Origin: Poriferisodalis sp965221945
GTDB lineage: Bacteria; Actinomycetota; Acidimicrobiia; Acidimicrobiales; Poriferisodalaceae
Length of the DNA: 64,000 nt
Assembly: GCF_965221945.1 (NCBI RefSeq)
Contig: NZ_OZ244925.1
Coordinates: 558,001-622,000, forward strand
Direction: 5' to 3'
Position numbers and translations under genes: made by a program
The notes under the pieces: model-generated
What the model was told of the DNA's origin: nothing
Databases searched by the model: none
The model's input: the letters and a program-made list of their open reading frames with translations, nothing else
Part shown: positions 52,801 to 59,226 of the stretch, piece after piece
How positions within the stretch are numbered: the stretch's first letter is position 1
Layout of the letters: every line of letters starts with the position of its first letter

Positions 52801-53332
52801 TCCAATCGAACTTGTTTTTGATGTTCCAGCCCGTGAGACCGGTCGCGTCTTCTCCGGCGGAGGTGGTGGTGTTGAGCGTGACGCTGCCGGTGCCGCGCTG
52901 CTTGATCACCACCACGTAGTTGGTGTTCGCCGAGAGGGCGAGGCCGTCGTGCGAGAAGAGAAGCAACTCGGCCGCGAAGCTGACCGGCACCGTCAGGGCC
53001 GTGCAGTCGGCGGTTGGAAACTCGTCGTCGGTGGTGTCCGCCTCGCAGATCTCGACATCGAAGTCGTCGCCCTCTGCATCGCCGGAGTCGATGAACACAT
53101 GGGTGAGCGTGTAGGTGTCGCCGCCGGCCGTGCGGAAGAGCTGCGCATGGTCGTTGCCACCGGTGCTGAGGGTGTCACTGTTCGCTTGATTTAGGTTTCC
53201 CACGAGATCGCGCTGGCTTTGCGCCTCCGCCTGCGTCGACCAGAGGAGCACGCCGCCCAGCACCAGCGCCAGCAGGGCGAGCAGCCCGATGAGCGGCAGG
53301 GGGAGCGGCGCAAGGCGCCGGGAGGCGGTCAT
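46853..53332 (-). CDS. Giant secreted multidomain protein (anchor-like beta domains, propeller repeats, FN3)
   Basis: 2159 residues. ATG 53332 opens a signal peptide (PLIGLLALLALVLGGVLLW, cleavage near AEAQS). Layout by rough residue: 40-830, three beta-sandwich domains of the 'choice-of-anchor' style (LFDFKNPP, LFDLVSPTEYG) with Ig-like inserts (YQWIRVDGA); 830-1075, about five propeller-like repeats with the unit DSAKD...G(V/L)W...IWVAND; 1080-1390, Ig-like and Big-type domains (SVTATVTFDKAVDI, IILTFSKDLSNVD); 1394-1910, five fibronectin type III domains (SNLRAEPGDQQVRLIWAAP is one start); 1910-2159, a beta-rich C-terminal domain ending DWEHGDSITVRITR. It is probably surface-bound or released; no catalytic motif, LPxTG or terminal membrane helix is seen. 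Adhesion or polymer binding is inferred. Confidence 0.85.
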   Translation of the reverse strand: MTASRRLAPLPLPLIGLLALLALVLGGVLLWSTQAEAQSQRDLVGNLNQANSDTLSTGGNDHAQLFRTAGGDTYTLTHVFIDSGDAEGDDFDVEICEADTTDDEFPTADCTALTVPVSFAAELLLFSHDGLALSANTNYVVVIKQRGTGSVTLNTTTSAGEDATGLTGWNIKNKFDWNNGGTWQQKSGGDEAFFMNVRGYRTPNQDATGLPRVLASAEGAHYLFADTVGIADANGLPFTGDIGDVIEFTYSYQWIRVDGANETDIGTDSPRYELVDDDIGKLIKVEVSFTDRHNYSESVTSLPFGPVTEPAGPSQTRTLVSNTGQSTSATAAIAQQYAMEFMLGSHGQGYEISSVSIELAAVPSSGLTVSLWIGDHSSQSGEPETKLFDFKNPPSFVVGANKFTAPAGVIAYPGVKYNIVLSGFGASLSIKETTSDAEDAGGEAGAELRDTARVRALSETGRWGTSVTPRDDVLRLAVEGSRRASGILASTYAQPWEGDQEVISIGDICCLRMGAGEADRYLVRGFSWRSDDTTELSGGITNPWHLLDGTSDTSTKLFRLINTRHQAGITEWTAPQGATVAGGSSNTYTFRQDLEDPYGLGVGTRTGQALIRIYGVSEGYDAPTAPGVTLSDHGDVATPHAPMSAVLGVPLYAMAQNLGQTDNSYVSLGGTNKVLSQGFTTGPDAGRFELRGIGINIEGSGSNFPDGPTSVSVAVHASTGGEPGAKLFDLVSPTEYGAGHSFFEAPPRTTLEASTTYVMVWSHLGGTEHRLQKTSTDSEDSGAASGFSIANVFYQGADLANLVVNGDVLEIAVYTNRDFTPPKRRVTGFDLHSDNADPEGVWGNDDTIWVVNDGLGAAGNKIFAYKRVDGSRDSGKDFETLHAAGNRDARGMCSDGTTMFVADSDDDKVYAYKMSDESHDSAKDITLAAANSEATGVWCNAGTIWVANDATGSGNKVFAYKRSDRTHDSAKDMESLFVSSAAADENAQEPRGLWSNATTMFATDSEDDKVYAFKLSDESQDSSKNIALDSGNDAARGLWFDGRVLWVVDATDDKLYAYDLPGAQPGNDPADGAPAVTGALFQGETLTADTSGITDATDGLAYVYYHYQWIRIDGADVTELDGETGPTYTTTADDVDNNIQVRVVFDDDPGYREYPRYSPQVTVAEVPPEVTSVALTSTPGGDSTYAIGDSVTATVTFDKAVDITGSPQLTLLFGTTDKTASCAAATNTTTMACSYTVVAGDTAPSGVGIKANSLVLNSGTIYATGSTTNSATRTHLVLALQSGHKVDGIRPTLVITGSDAPRSSTDGTKIILTFSKDLSNVDRTKIKVMEGTTTLSTTAASSTDEVVTVTLATALLSTSGAITVELDADAVTDVPGNGNLAQSSTSVMVNLQATPLAPTDLAATAAPDETPQLAVTLTWTPPASDGGSAITSHQYRYYRNSGSFGNWTTIFNSAANGVNATSFTVKGLSAVNNAGTTFTFEVRAINANGSGTESDQATATIDAPSKPGNLEATAGDGQVALTWTTPDNFGSRILRYEYSVHDSNLGIFVVNLYTTMPGSDAGTTDFAVTSLTNGHQHTIGVRAVNTVGPGFSQLLHNVVPATFPTAPSNLRAEPGDQQVRLIWAAPTFNGGVAIDGYEYQQRTGNGAYGSWTDISGADENTTEHTVTGLTNGTSYSFKVRAKNPVGGEGPASNEVTEVPVTVPSAPQGFDATAGNAKARLDWSAPASDGGNPIVGYEYRYRAGSGSFTAWADVPGSNVNTTFYFVTGLVNGTVHTFEVRARTATLKGAAASDTATPMAVAPDAPSVTVESRNTALYVTWSVADDGGSDITEYQVQWKSGSQSFDATRQQAGITGRSTTITGLTNETEYQVRVRARNTSSWSGWSTVRNGTPRPKPAPKVTITADVTEPVTGPFRVTFTFTDTNLAGDESYDVVGFEAADIGAWYTSEGTESYEFQITDFHTETPGQVYSALVDDVIDGKLWIDVPGGAVQSSNDGQDNVFAFETWQVDAPDPAPAPEGAAIWSETLTVGGQYPDGLDTGHMGYFVGWSKQTGRDERFGALTDNSFSFGGGSREVLELSYTPGWRLVRLRLCPRPIFAPRTFELRLGDDDKWLEFHGENMRHWDFGRTIDGVRQQCRGYDWGPVILDWEHGDSITVRITR

Positions 53333-53367
53333 GACCTACCTCCGGCAAGCCGAGGCAAGAGAAATCC

Positions 53368-53380
53368 GGGGGGGGGGGGG
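53368..53380. repeat. Homopolymer of 13 G
   Basis: Read on the minus strand it is C13, about 36-48 bp before the start codon of the giant secreted protein gene. In some bacteria tracts of this kind vary in length and switch expression of surface proteins; its exact length may also be a sequencing error. Confidence 0.6.
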
Positions 53381-53462
53381 ACCGGCGGCCGGTCGTGCGC
53401 CTGCGAGTTGTGGTGATGGGATCGTGTGAGCACGCCGCCCTCCTGTGCCAATGTGACTGCTC

Positions 53463-53567
53463 TAGCAGGCTGCTGAATAAGTGCCAATATCGCGGACTGG
53501 CGGAGGCAAAGCCGCTGGTCAGAGGAGTGGCCGATTGGCCGAAACCGGCTTTTTCAGCATCCTGCTA
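53463..53567. mobile_element. MITE-like element with imperfect terminal inverted repeats
   Basis: About 105 bp bounded by TAGCAGGCTGCTGAATAAG on the left and the inverted CTTTTTCAGCATCCTGCTA on the right, roughly 16 of 19 bases matching. The interior has no open frame and a smaller palindrome around GGCCGATTGGCC. The ends look like those of some IS families, so it may be a transposase-less derivative. A terminator is the alternative reading. Confidence 0.5.
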
Positions 53568-53826
53568 AGAACTCATCCTAACATGCACCATTTCGATTGT
53601 GTGAGCACACGGCGGATTCAAGTGGTCGTCGCAACACCTTGATAAGGTCTTCGGGTCCTCCATGACGAGTTCGGCCAGGCGGGCGCGCCGAGCGCTCCCA
53701 AGGCGTACCTCGCCAGGTGCTGATCGAAGTGATCGATTGTGGTTCCTGCATTAACGTTTCCGAGGCGTGAGCAGGCCTTCCGGAATCCTTGCGGAGCAAC
53801 GCGTCACGGGTCATAGCATCGGAGCG

Positions 53827-54915
53827 ATGTCGGCAGGCGTGCGCTGCATGGTCATGCGGGGCGGCACATCCAAGGGTGCGTACTTCATGGCCGACGAGTT
53901 GCCTGACGATCCCGACGAGCGCGATGTGCTGCTGGCGCGGATTATGGGCTCGCCCGACCCGCGCCAGATCGACGGCATCGGCGGGGCGCATCCGCTGACC
54001 TCGAAGGTGGCCGTGGTGTCGCGGTCCGAGGATTCCGAGGCTGATGTGGACTACCTGTTCCTGCAGGTCGGCGTCGAGGATGGCTCGGTCAGCGACCGGC
54101 AGAACTGCGGCAACCTGCTGGCCGGCGTCGGGCACTTCGCCATCGAGCGGGGCCTGATCGCCGCTTCGGGCACGCAGGCGCAGGTGCGCATCCGCATGGT
54201 GAACAGCGACTCGCTGGCAACGGCGACGTTTCCGCTGGACAGAGGCCGTCCGGTCTATGACGGCGAGACGGTGATCTCGGGAGTGCCAGGCACCGCAGCG
54301 GAGGTTCGCCTGGACTTCGCAGACACTGCCGGCTCGACATGCGGCGCGCTGCTGCCGACCGGCGCGGCGGCCGACGTGATCGACGGCGTCGAGATGACCT
54401 GTGTGGACAACGGCATGCCGACCGTGGTGCTGCGGGCGGCAGATCTCCAGATCGCAGGAGACGAGGATCCGGCGGTGCTGGAAGCCAATCAGCCGTTCCG
54501 GGAGCGGCTCGAGAGCATCCGTTGTCAAGCAGGCAAGCTGATGAACCTCGGCGACGTGAGCGGAACGACGGTGCCGAAGATGACGCTGGTGTCGGCACCC
54601 CGAGCGGGCGGCAGCATCTGCACGCGGACATTCATCCCGCACCGCTGCCATGACGCCATCGGTGTGCTGGGCGCGGTCAGCGTGGCGACGGCACTGCGGC
54701 TGCCCGGCGGCACCGGCTCGGAGTTGCTGGGGCCCCGAACTGACCCGGACCTCGTCCAGATCGAGCACCCGACGGGCATTTTCGCCGCACAGGTGGAGCT
54801 CGCGGACGGTCCGGACGGCCCGGTCGTGGGGCGCTCAGGCATCGTCCGCACAGCCCGAAAATTGTTCGACGGTGTTGTCTTCCCGAGCAGCGCAGCGATT
54901 CCCCGGGGCTCCTGA
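53827..54915 (+). CDS. 4-oxalomesaconate tautomerase (PrpF family, GalD/LigU-like)
   Basis: 362 residues from ATG 53827. PrpF fold: RCMVMRGGTSKGAYFMADEL, GSPDPRQIDGIGGAHPLTSK, the first active-site Cys in SDRQNCGNLLAGVGHFAIE, and a C-terminal CHDAIGVLGAVSVATALRL with ARKLFDGVVFPSS. Its position directly before ligI and ligC, with a TGATG overlap to ligI, supports conversion between the keto/enol isomers of 4-oxalomesaconate. A more distant paralogue sits at 38112. Confidence 0.88.
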   Translation: MSAGVRCMVMRGGTSKGAYFMADELPDDPDERDVLLARIMGSPDPRQIDGIGGAHPLTSKVAVVSRSEDSEADVDYLFLQVGVEDGSVSDRQNCGNLLAGVGHFAIERGLIAASGTQAQVRIRMVNSDSLATATFPLDRGRPVYDGETVISGVPGTAAEVRLDFADTAGSTCGALLPTGAAADVIDGVEMTCVDNGMPTVVLRAADLQIAGDEDPAVLEANQPFRERLESIRCQAGKLMNLGDVSGTTVPKMTLVSAPRAGGSICTRTFIPHRCHDAIGVLGAVSVATALRLPGGTGSELLGPRTDPDLVQIEHPTGIFAAQVELADGPDGPVVGRSGIVRTARKLFDGVVFPSSAAIPRGS

Positions 54916-55787
54916 TGCAACCCACGATCCTGCCGCCGCATCCCTCGCCGCACGCACCGGCAGCGTTCACGCCACCGCCCGGCGCGACCGATGCGCATTG
55001 CCACATCTTCGGGCCTGCGCACCGGTTCCCCTTCGCGCCCGAGGCCACCTACACCCCGCCCGACTCCGGCATCGACGACTTCGAGGTGCTGCAGGAGCGC
55101 TTGGGGTTGTCGCGGGCGGTCTTTGTGCAGGCAAGCTGCCACGGCACCGACAACGCGGCCATGGTGGATGCGCTCGTGCGGGGCAAGGGCCGCTATGCGG
55201 GCGTCGCGATGATCGACGAGTCGTTCAGCGAGGCCGACATCGCAGCGTTGCACGACGCAGGCGTGCGAGGAACCCGCTTCAACTTCGTGGCCCACCTCGG
55301 CGGTGCGCCCGACCTCGACGTGTTCTGGCGGCTTGTGGGCCGGGTGCAGCCCTTCGGCTGGCACATCGTGCTGCACTTCGACGCGAAGGATCTGCCGACC
55401 TACGCTTGGCTGCTCGACCGCATGCCGTGCCCTTATGTCATTGACCACATGGCTCGGGTGGACGCGGCGGCTGGGGCGGGGCAGGAGCCATTCGCAGCCC
55501 TGCTCGGGCTGATGTGCGATGAGCGCGCCTGGGTGAAGGTGTCCGGTGCAGAACGGCTCACAGCCGGCGGGACTCCGCCCTATGACGATGTCGTGCCCTA
55601 CGCGCAGGCGCTCATCGCTGTGGCGCCCGACCGGATCCTGTGGGGCACCGACTGGCCCCATCCCAACGTGCGGCACATGCCCGACGACGGCGACCTCGTC
55701 GATGTGCTCGCATCATTCGCCCCCGACGAGGGCGTTCGCCACCAGATTCTGGTCGCCAATCCCGAGACGCTGTACGACTTCGGCTGA
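54915..55787 (+). CDS. ligI: 2-pyrone-4,6-dicarboxylate lactonase
   Basis: 290 residues. Amidohydrolase fold very close to LigI: GATDAHCHIFGPAHRFPFAP with the first His pair, LSRAVFVQASCHGTDNAA, HDAGVRGTRFNFVAHLGG, GWHIVLHFDAKDLP, YVIDHMARVDAAAG, WVKVSGAERLTAGG, and the catalytic Asp in RILWGTDWPHPNVRHMPDDG. Opens 2-pyrone-4,6-dicarboxylate to 4-oxalomesaconate. It overlaps the tautomerase stop by one base and precedes ligC by 26 bp. Confidence 0.94.
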   Translation: MQPTILPPHPSPHAPAAFTPPPGATDAHCHIFGPAHRFPFAPEATYTPPDSGIDDFEVLQERLGLSRAVFVQASCHGTDNAAMVDALVRGKGRYAGVAMIDESFSEADIAALHDAGVRGTRFNFVAHLGGAPDLDVFWRLVGRVQPFGWHIVLHFDAKDLPTYAWLLDRMPCPYVIDHMARVDAAAGAGQEPFAALLGLMCDERAWVKVSGAERLTAGGTPPYDDVVPYAQALIAVAPDRILWGTDWPHPNVRHMPDDGDLVDVLASFAPDEGVRHQILVANPETLYDFG

Positions 55788-55813
55788 AGTTGAGAGTCGA
55801 GAAGAGGACTGCC

Positions 55814-56761
55814 GTGAAGATCATCCTTGCTGGAGAGGGCGCGATCGGGCGCCGGCACATTGCGGCGCTGCGTCGCATCGACGATGTTGAGGTAGTGGCT
55901 CTGTCGGGAGGCGTAGCAGAAGACACCGAGGCGTTTGCTGACGAGTTCGAGATTGACCACTGGGCCACCGACTTGTCTCAGGCCCTCACGCTCGACGCCG
56001 ATGCCGTGATTCTGGCCACGCCGACGCCGCTGCACGCTGCCCAGGCCATCGAGACCATGCGAGCGGGCAAGCATGTGCTGGTCGAGATACCGATGGCCGA
56101 CAATCTCGCCGACAGCGAACAGTTGGCACGAGTTCAGCATGAGACGGGCCTCACTGCGATGGTGTGTCATACCCGCCGCTTCAATCCCAGTCACCAGTGG
56201 ATCCACGAGCGCATCACCAGACGTGAGTTGAAGCTGCAGCACCTCGTTGTCGAGACCTTCTTCTTCAGGCGCGAGAACCGAAACGCGATGGGCAAGCCCC
56301 GCACATGGACCGATCACCTGCTGTGGCACCACTCGTGCCACACCGTCGACTTATTCGGCTACCAGACGGGGGAGCCGATAACTGCCGGATGGGCGCAGCA
56401 AGGCCCGGTGCACCCTGAGTTGGGCATCGCAATGGACATGACGATCGGCATGAACGTCCCGTCGGGCGCTCTGTGCACGCTGTCGCTGTCGTTCAACAAC
56501 GACGGTCCGCTCGGCACGTTCTTCCGATATATCTGCGACAACGGCACCTACATCGCTCGCTACGACGACCTTGTCGACGGCTACGACAATCCGGTGGACC
56601 TCTCGGGGGTGGCAGTCTCGAATGACGGCATCGAATTGCAGGACCGCGAGTTCATCTCGGCGGTGCTCGAGGGCCGCGAGCCCAACGCTTCGGTCAGCCA
56701 GTGCCTCGGGGCCATGCAAACGATCGACATGCTGGAGCAAACGCTGGCCGTCCCTGCCTAG
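55814..56761 (+). CDS. ligC: 4-carboxy-2-hydroxymuconate-6-semialdehyde dehydrogenase
   Basis: 315 residues, GTG 55814 with GAAGAGG upstream. A Gfo/Idh/MocA oxidoreductase that follows LigC almost throughout: N-terminal ILAGEGAIGRRHIAAL, ATPTPLHAAQAIETMRAGKH, the substrate-site block CHTRRFNPSHQWIHE, FFFRRENRNAMGKPRTWTDH, LLWHHSCHTVDLFGYQ and SLSFNNDGPLGTFFRYICDN. Oxidises the ring-fission product with NADP to 2-pyrone-4,6-dicarboxylate, the substrate of LigI. Last intact gene of the lig set; the broken ATP-grasp gene follows 59 bp later. Confidence 0.95.
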   Translation: MKIILAGEGAIGRRHIAALRRIDDVEVVALSGGVAEDTEAFADEFEIDHWATDLSQALTLDADAVILATPTPLHAAQAIETMRAGKHVLVEIPMADNLADSEQLARVQHETGLTAMVCHTRRFNPSHQWIHERITRRELKLQHLVVETFFFRRENRNAMGKPRTWTDHLLWHHSCHTVDLFGYQTGEPITAGWAQQGPVHPELGIAMDMTIGMNVPSGALCTLSLSFNNDGPLGTFFRYICDNGTYIARYDDLVDGYDNPVDLSGVAVSNDGIELQDREFISAVLEGREPNASVSQCLGAMQTIDMLEQTLAVPA

Positions 56762-56820
56762 AAGACGGATGCGCCCTCAATTGACACAAGTCCATAGTTG
56801 GACGCGCTATCAAATGGGCC

Positions 56821-57044
56821 ATGGCGGAGCTGCACAGGCCTGATGCCGAGGCGCTCGCCTTTGACGAGGCGTTCGAGCGCGATGGCACGATCAGGCCGCT
56901 GTACCAGGCGATCGTGCAGCGCTTCTCGGGCATGGACGCGGCCGAGCTGCGGCGCCGGGAACGCATCATCGAGGAGGAGTTCCGCCGCCAAGGCATCACG
57001 TTCACTGTCTACGGCGATTCAACGGGCACCGAGCGGACCTGGCC
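56821..57044 (+). pseudogene. Circularly permuted ATP-grasp protein, N-terminal fragment
   Basis: ATG 56821. Residues LYQAIVQRFSGMDAAELRRR, RIIEEEFRRQGITFTVYGD and GTERTWP match the opening of circularly permuted ATP-grasp type 2 proteins (~480 residues), which act with alpha-E and transglutaminase-like proteins. After GTERTWP the homologous region up to DGIVPAWLVRSS is missing and the frame is changed (57042), then IS sequence follows. The later part of the same gene lies at 60270. Confidence 0.8.
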
Positions 57045-57088
57045 GACGGCATTGTGCCTGCCTGGCTCGTGCGGTCGTCGGCGGGGTT
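57042..57088. repeat. 47-bp direct repeat, left copy
   Basis: Identical to 60267-60313. It encodes DGIVPAWLVRSSAG, a piece of the ATP-grasp gene. On the right side the copy is joined to the rest of the host gene; on the left it runs into transposase sequence. Too long for an IS target duplication. Confidence 0.9.
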
Positions 57089-57851
57089 TTCGGTCGGTGT
57101 TTCGGCGGAGCTGGCCGTAGTTGGACAGCCACGAGTTGGTGCGCTCCACGGTCCAGCGCAGCCCCAGTGGCGCCGTGTTGGGCTCGCTTGCGGCGCCGGG
57201 CGGCCGTTTGGGCGGCCGGCAGATGTCGTCGATGCCCGCAGCCGCGGCGGAGTCGTCGACGCGTGCGCCCCAGTAGCCGCGGTCCAGGTGCAAGGTCTCC
57301 ACGTCGTGGTGCAGCCCGCGGCGGGCGATCCCCTCGACGGTGGGGTCGAACAGCATGATGTCGTTGCGGTTCGCGCCGTCGGCGGCCCACCCGACCGGGA
57401 TGCCCGCCCCGTCGGTCGCGATCGACCACTTCCATCCGAGCTTGCGCCTGTCAACAGGGCTCTTGCCGGTTCCCTCGCCGCCGCAGGGCGCCTTGTGGAC
57501 CGAGCCGTCAATGCACACCTCGGCCAGATCGAGGCCCACGATGCGGTCCCAGGCGGCGATCGCCTCAGCGGCAATGCCGTCGAACACCCCGGCTGCTTCC
57601 CACTCGTCTCGGCGGGACCGCAGCGTCGTGTCCGACACCTGCCGGCCCAGCAGCGCCTCCGCGGTCTGCCACGAACAGCCCGTCACCAGCCGCACCAAGA
57701 TCCCCCCAAAGCACAGCCGGTCCGATATCCGAGGCCGATGCCCGCCCTTGGGATGCCGGTCAACGCGCACCGGCACCCTCGGCTCGACCGCTACCCACAC
57801 AGCATCCACTATCTCCGGCTCCAAAGCGCGCATGATGACACCGACCTCCAC
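57089..57851 (-). pseudogene. IS5-family DDE transposase, 3' truncated
   Basis: Starts at GTG 57851 or ATG 57833. Typical of short IS5-group transposases: PRISDRLCFGGILVRLVTGC, SWQTAEALLGRQVSDTTLR, the first catalytic Asp in LAEVCIDGSVHKAP, then WSIATDGAGIPVGWAADGAN, the second Asp in LHLDRGYWG and the Glu region LRWTVERTNSWLSNYGQLRR. The last 25-30 residues are replaced by unrelated codons read through host sequence to 57009. Catalytic residues remain, but the lost left end makes movement unlikely. Confidence 0.8.
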
Positions 57852-57955
57852 GGTCGTCGGGTTTGGGACAACCCGACCAATACACCGGGAAACACGACGA
57901 CCCGTGGACGGTCACCCACCCCGCCACACCATCAATCCGCGCGGCCTCTTAGGAC
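57089..57955 (-). mobile_element. IS5-family insertion sequence remnant
   Basis: The right end carries the terminal sequence CGCGCGGCCTCTTAG (to about 57952), also present at 60268 at the end of the second remnant. The left end is missing: the transposase frame runs directly into the 47-bp host repeat without a matching terminal repeat. Confidence 0.7.
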
Positions 57956-58178
57956 AGTTCTGGATTCGTCTTCGGCCGAGCCAATAACTTCGTCGGACGC
58001 TACCTGCACGCCACTGGGGGGCGCGGCCTCTATCTCGCTGTTCCCGCGTCTGCCCAGCGCCAGCTGCGGAGGCGGCCGGTTCGCGGAGCGCCGAACAGCA
58101 CCCGTTGGTCACGCGGGTACCCTGCGAAGAACGGTTGACCGTGAGCGTCCGGTCCGCACGCCTCGAGGAGTCCACAGG
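57852..58178. other. IS right end and non-coding cargo
   Basis: The first ~100 bp are the IS right end, similar to the 60190-60268 end. From 57956 to 58160 I see no gene that can be supported. Confidence 0.4.
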
Positions 58179-58532
58179 GTGAGCGACACGCAGCTCAGCG
58201 CTTGGCTAGAGGTCATGCCCGAAATCGCAGCGGCAGTCAACGATTTCCAGTCTGAAGCCGTCCAGCGTGACGCGTTCCGGGTGCTCGTCGACCTTGCCGG
58301 ATTCGATGTTTCCCGCATCGACTGGAATGAGACGGCAATGTCGACAGCGCTCCTCGAAGGACTCCTCGGTCAGGCCGGTTTCGGGGAGCTCATGGACAAG
58401 CTGGCGGCCATCGAGTCCACTTCGTCCTCGCTGGCACCCGATGAGGTGGAGCGACGGGGCGCTCTCTCTCCTGAAGAGCTTCGCGAGATGGCTCGACAGG
58501 CGGGTCGTGGTGAGCCTGTCAGCCTTGCATGA
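58179..58532 (+). CDS. Small acidic protein, first gene of a possible two-gene module
   Basis: 117 residues, GTG 58179 with CGAGGAG 8 bp upstream. Not recognised. Helical and acidic (LSAWLEVMPEIAAAVNDFQ, LEGLLGQAGFGELMDKLAAI), ending SPEELREMARQAGRGEPVSL, a tail of the type seen in proteins that wrap a partner. It precedes a small basic protein by 9 bp inside the IS-bounded cargo. An antitoxin-toxin pair is a guess from size, order and place. Confidence 0.5.
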   Translation: MSDTQLSAWLEVMPEIAAAVNDFQSEAVQRDAFRVLVDLAGFDVSRIDWNETAMSTALLEGLLGQAGFGELMDKLAAIESTSSSLAPDEVERRGALSPEELREMARQAGRGEPVSLA

Positions 58533-58541
58533 CCCAGTGGC

Positions 58542-58793
58542 GTGACTTGGCGCTTAGCTGACCCGCACCGCTGCTTCGATGAGTGGGCCGATGGCAAGAG
58601 CGACGACGACCGAGAGCGGCTGCTTGTCGGACTCGCAGATCTTGCCGACCGGCCTCGTGACGAACTGCCGGGATTCCGACTGACCGCTCGATCGCCGATG
58701 AACCGCTGGACGATCATCGGTTCAACTCTCGTCGTCATTCGGAGTTACGAAACCGCCGGAGTCTTTGATTTGGTGGACCTTCGGGACCTGTGA
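58542..58793 (+). CDS. Small protein, second gene of a possible two-gene module
   Basis: 83 residues, GTG 58542. Not recognised. Begins TWRLADPHRCFDEWADG and ends with two strands, RWTIIGSTLVVIRSYETAG and FDLVDLRDL, that recall the C-terminal sheet of RelE-like toxins, though the catalytic basic residues of RelE cannot be placed. Spacing to the preceding gene is 9 bp. Confidence 0.45.
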   Translation: MTWRLADPHRCFDEWADGKSDDDRERLLVGLADLADRPRDELPGFRLTARSPMNRWTIIGSTLVVIRSYETAGVFDLVDLRDL

Positions 58794-58824
58794 GTTCGGC
58801 TCATGCCGGTACCGTTCGCAGCGC

Positions 58825-59226
58825 ATGGCTGACACTTCTGAGGCTGCCGCGGCGCCGGGCGCAGCGCTGTCGGCGGATCACCCGATCCACCGGTTGGGCG
58901 ACAGCCTGTACTTGCGGGCGGCCCGATGCTGGCGGACCGAGCAGGTGCCGGTGTGGTTCCAGCGCCAGGCCGGGCGCTCGCTGCCGGAATACCGGGCGCT
59001 GCGAGCGCAGGGCAGCATTCTCGACGCCATCGCCGATCCGGCCACCGCCGCCGAGATCACCCTGCAGCCGGTGCGTCGCTGCGGTGTGGATGCGGCCGTG
59101 CTGTTCTCCGACATCGTGGTGCCGGCAGCCGCAGTCGGCTTCGGGATCGACGTGGTGCCCGGCGTGGCGTCCTCCCAGGCAATTGAAGGCACTTCGCCCA
59201 AACCGTGCCGACCGGAGAGACCGTGA
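58825..59226 (+). pseudogene. hemE: Uroporphyrinogen decarboxylase (hemE), N-terminal fragment
   Basis: ATG 58825. The family start is plain: VPVWFQRQAGRSLPEYRALR (the anionic-binding Arg pair region), ATAAEITLQPVRRCGVDAAV and LFSDIVVPAAAVGFGIDVVPG with the catalytic Asp. Near residue 118 it breaks into unrelated sequence and stops at 59226, one third of the normal ~350 residues. The functional hemE must be elsewhere. The stop overlaps the next start as GTGA. Confidence 0.85.

Larger units (their letters stand above)
53333..53826. other. Upstream region of the giant gene and of the tautomerase gene
   Basis: 494 bp between divergent starts. It holds a 13-G homopolymer at 53368-53380 and a 105-bp inverted-repeat element at 53463-53567 (both listed separately). 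Nothing else is recognised; the promoters of both genes must lie here. Confidence 0.6.

Noticed and set aside
57054..58532. One 492-residue protein on the plus strand
   Set aside because: The first two thirds are antisense to transposase and an IS end; only the part from GTG 58179 has a ribosome site and protein-like sequence.
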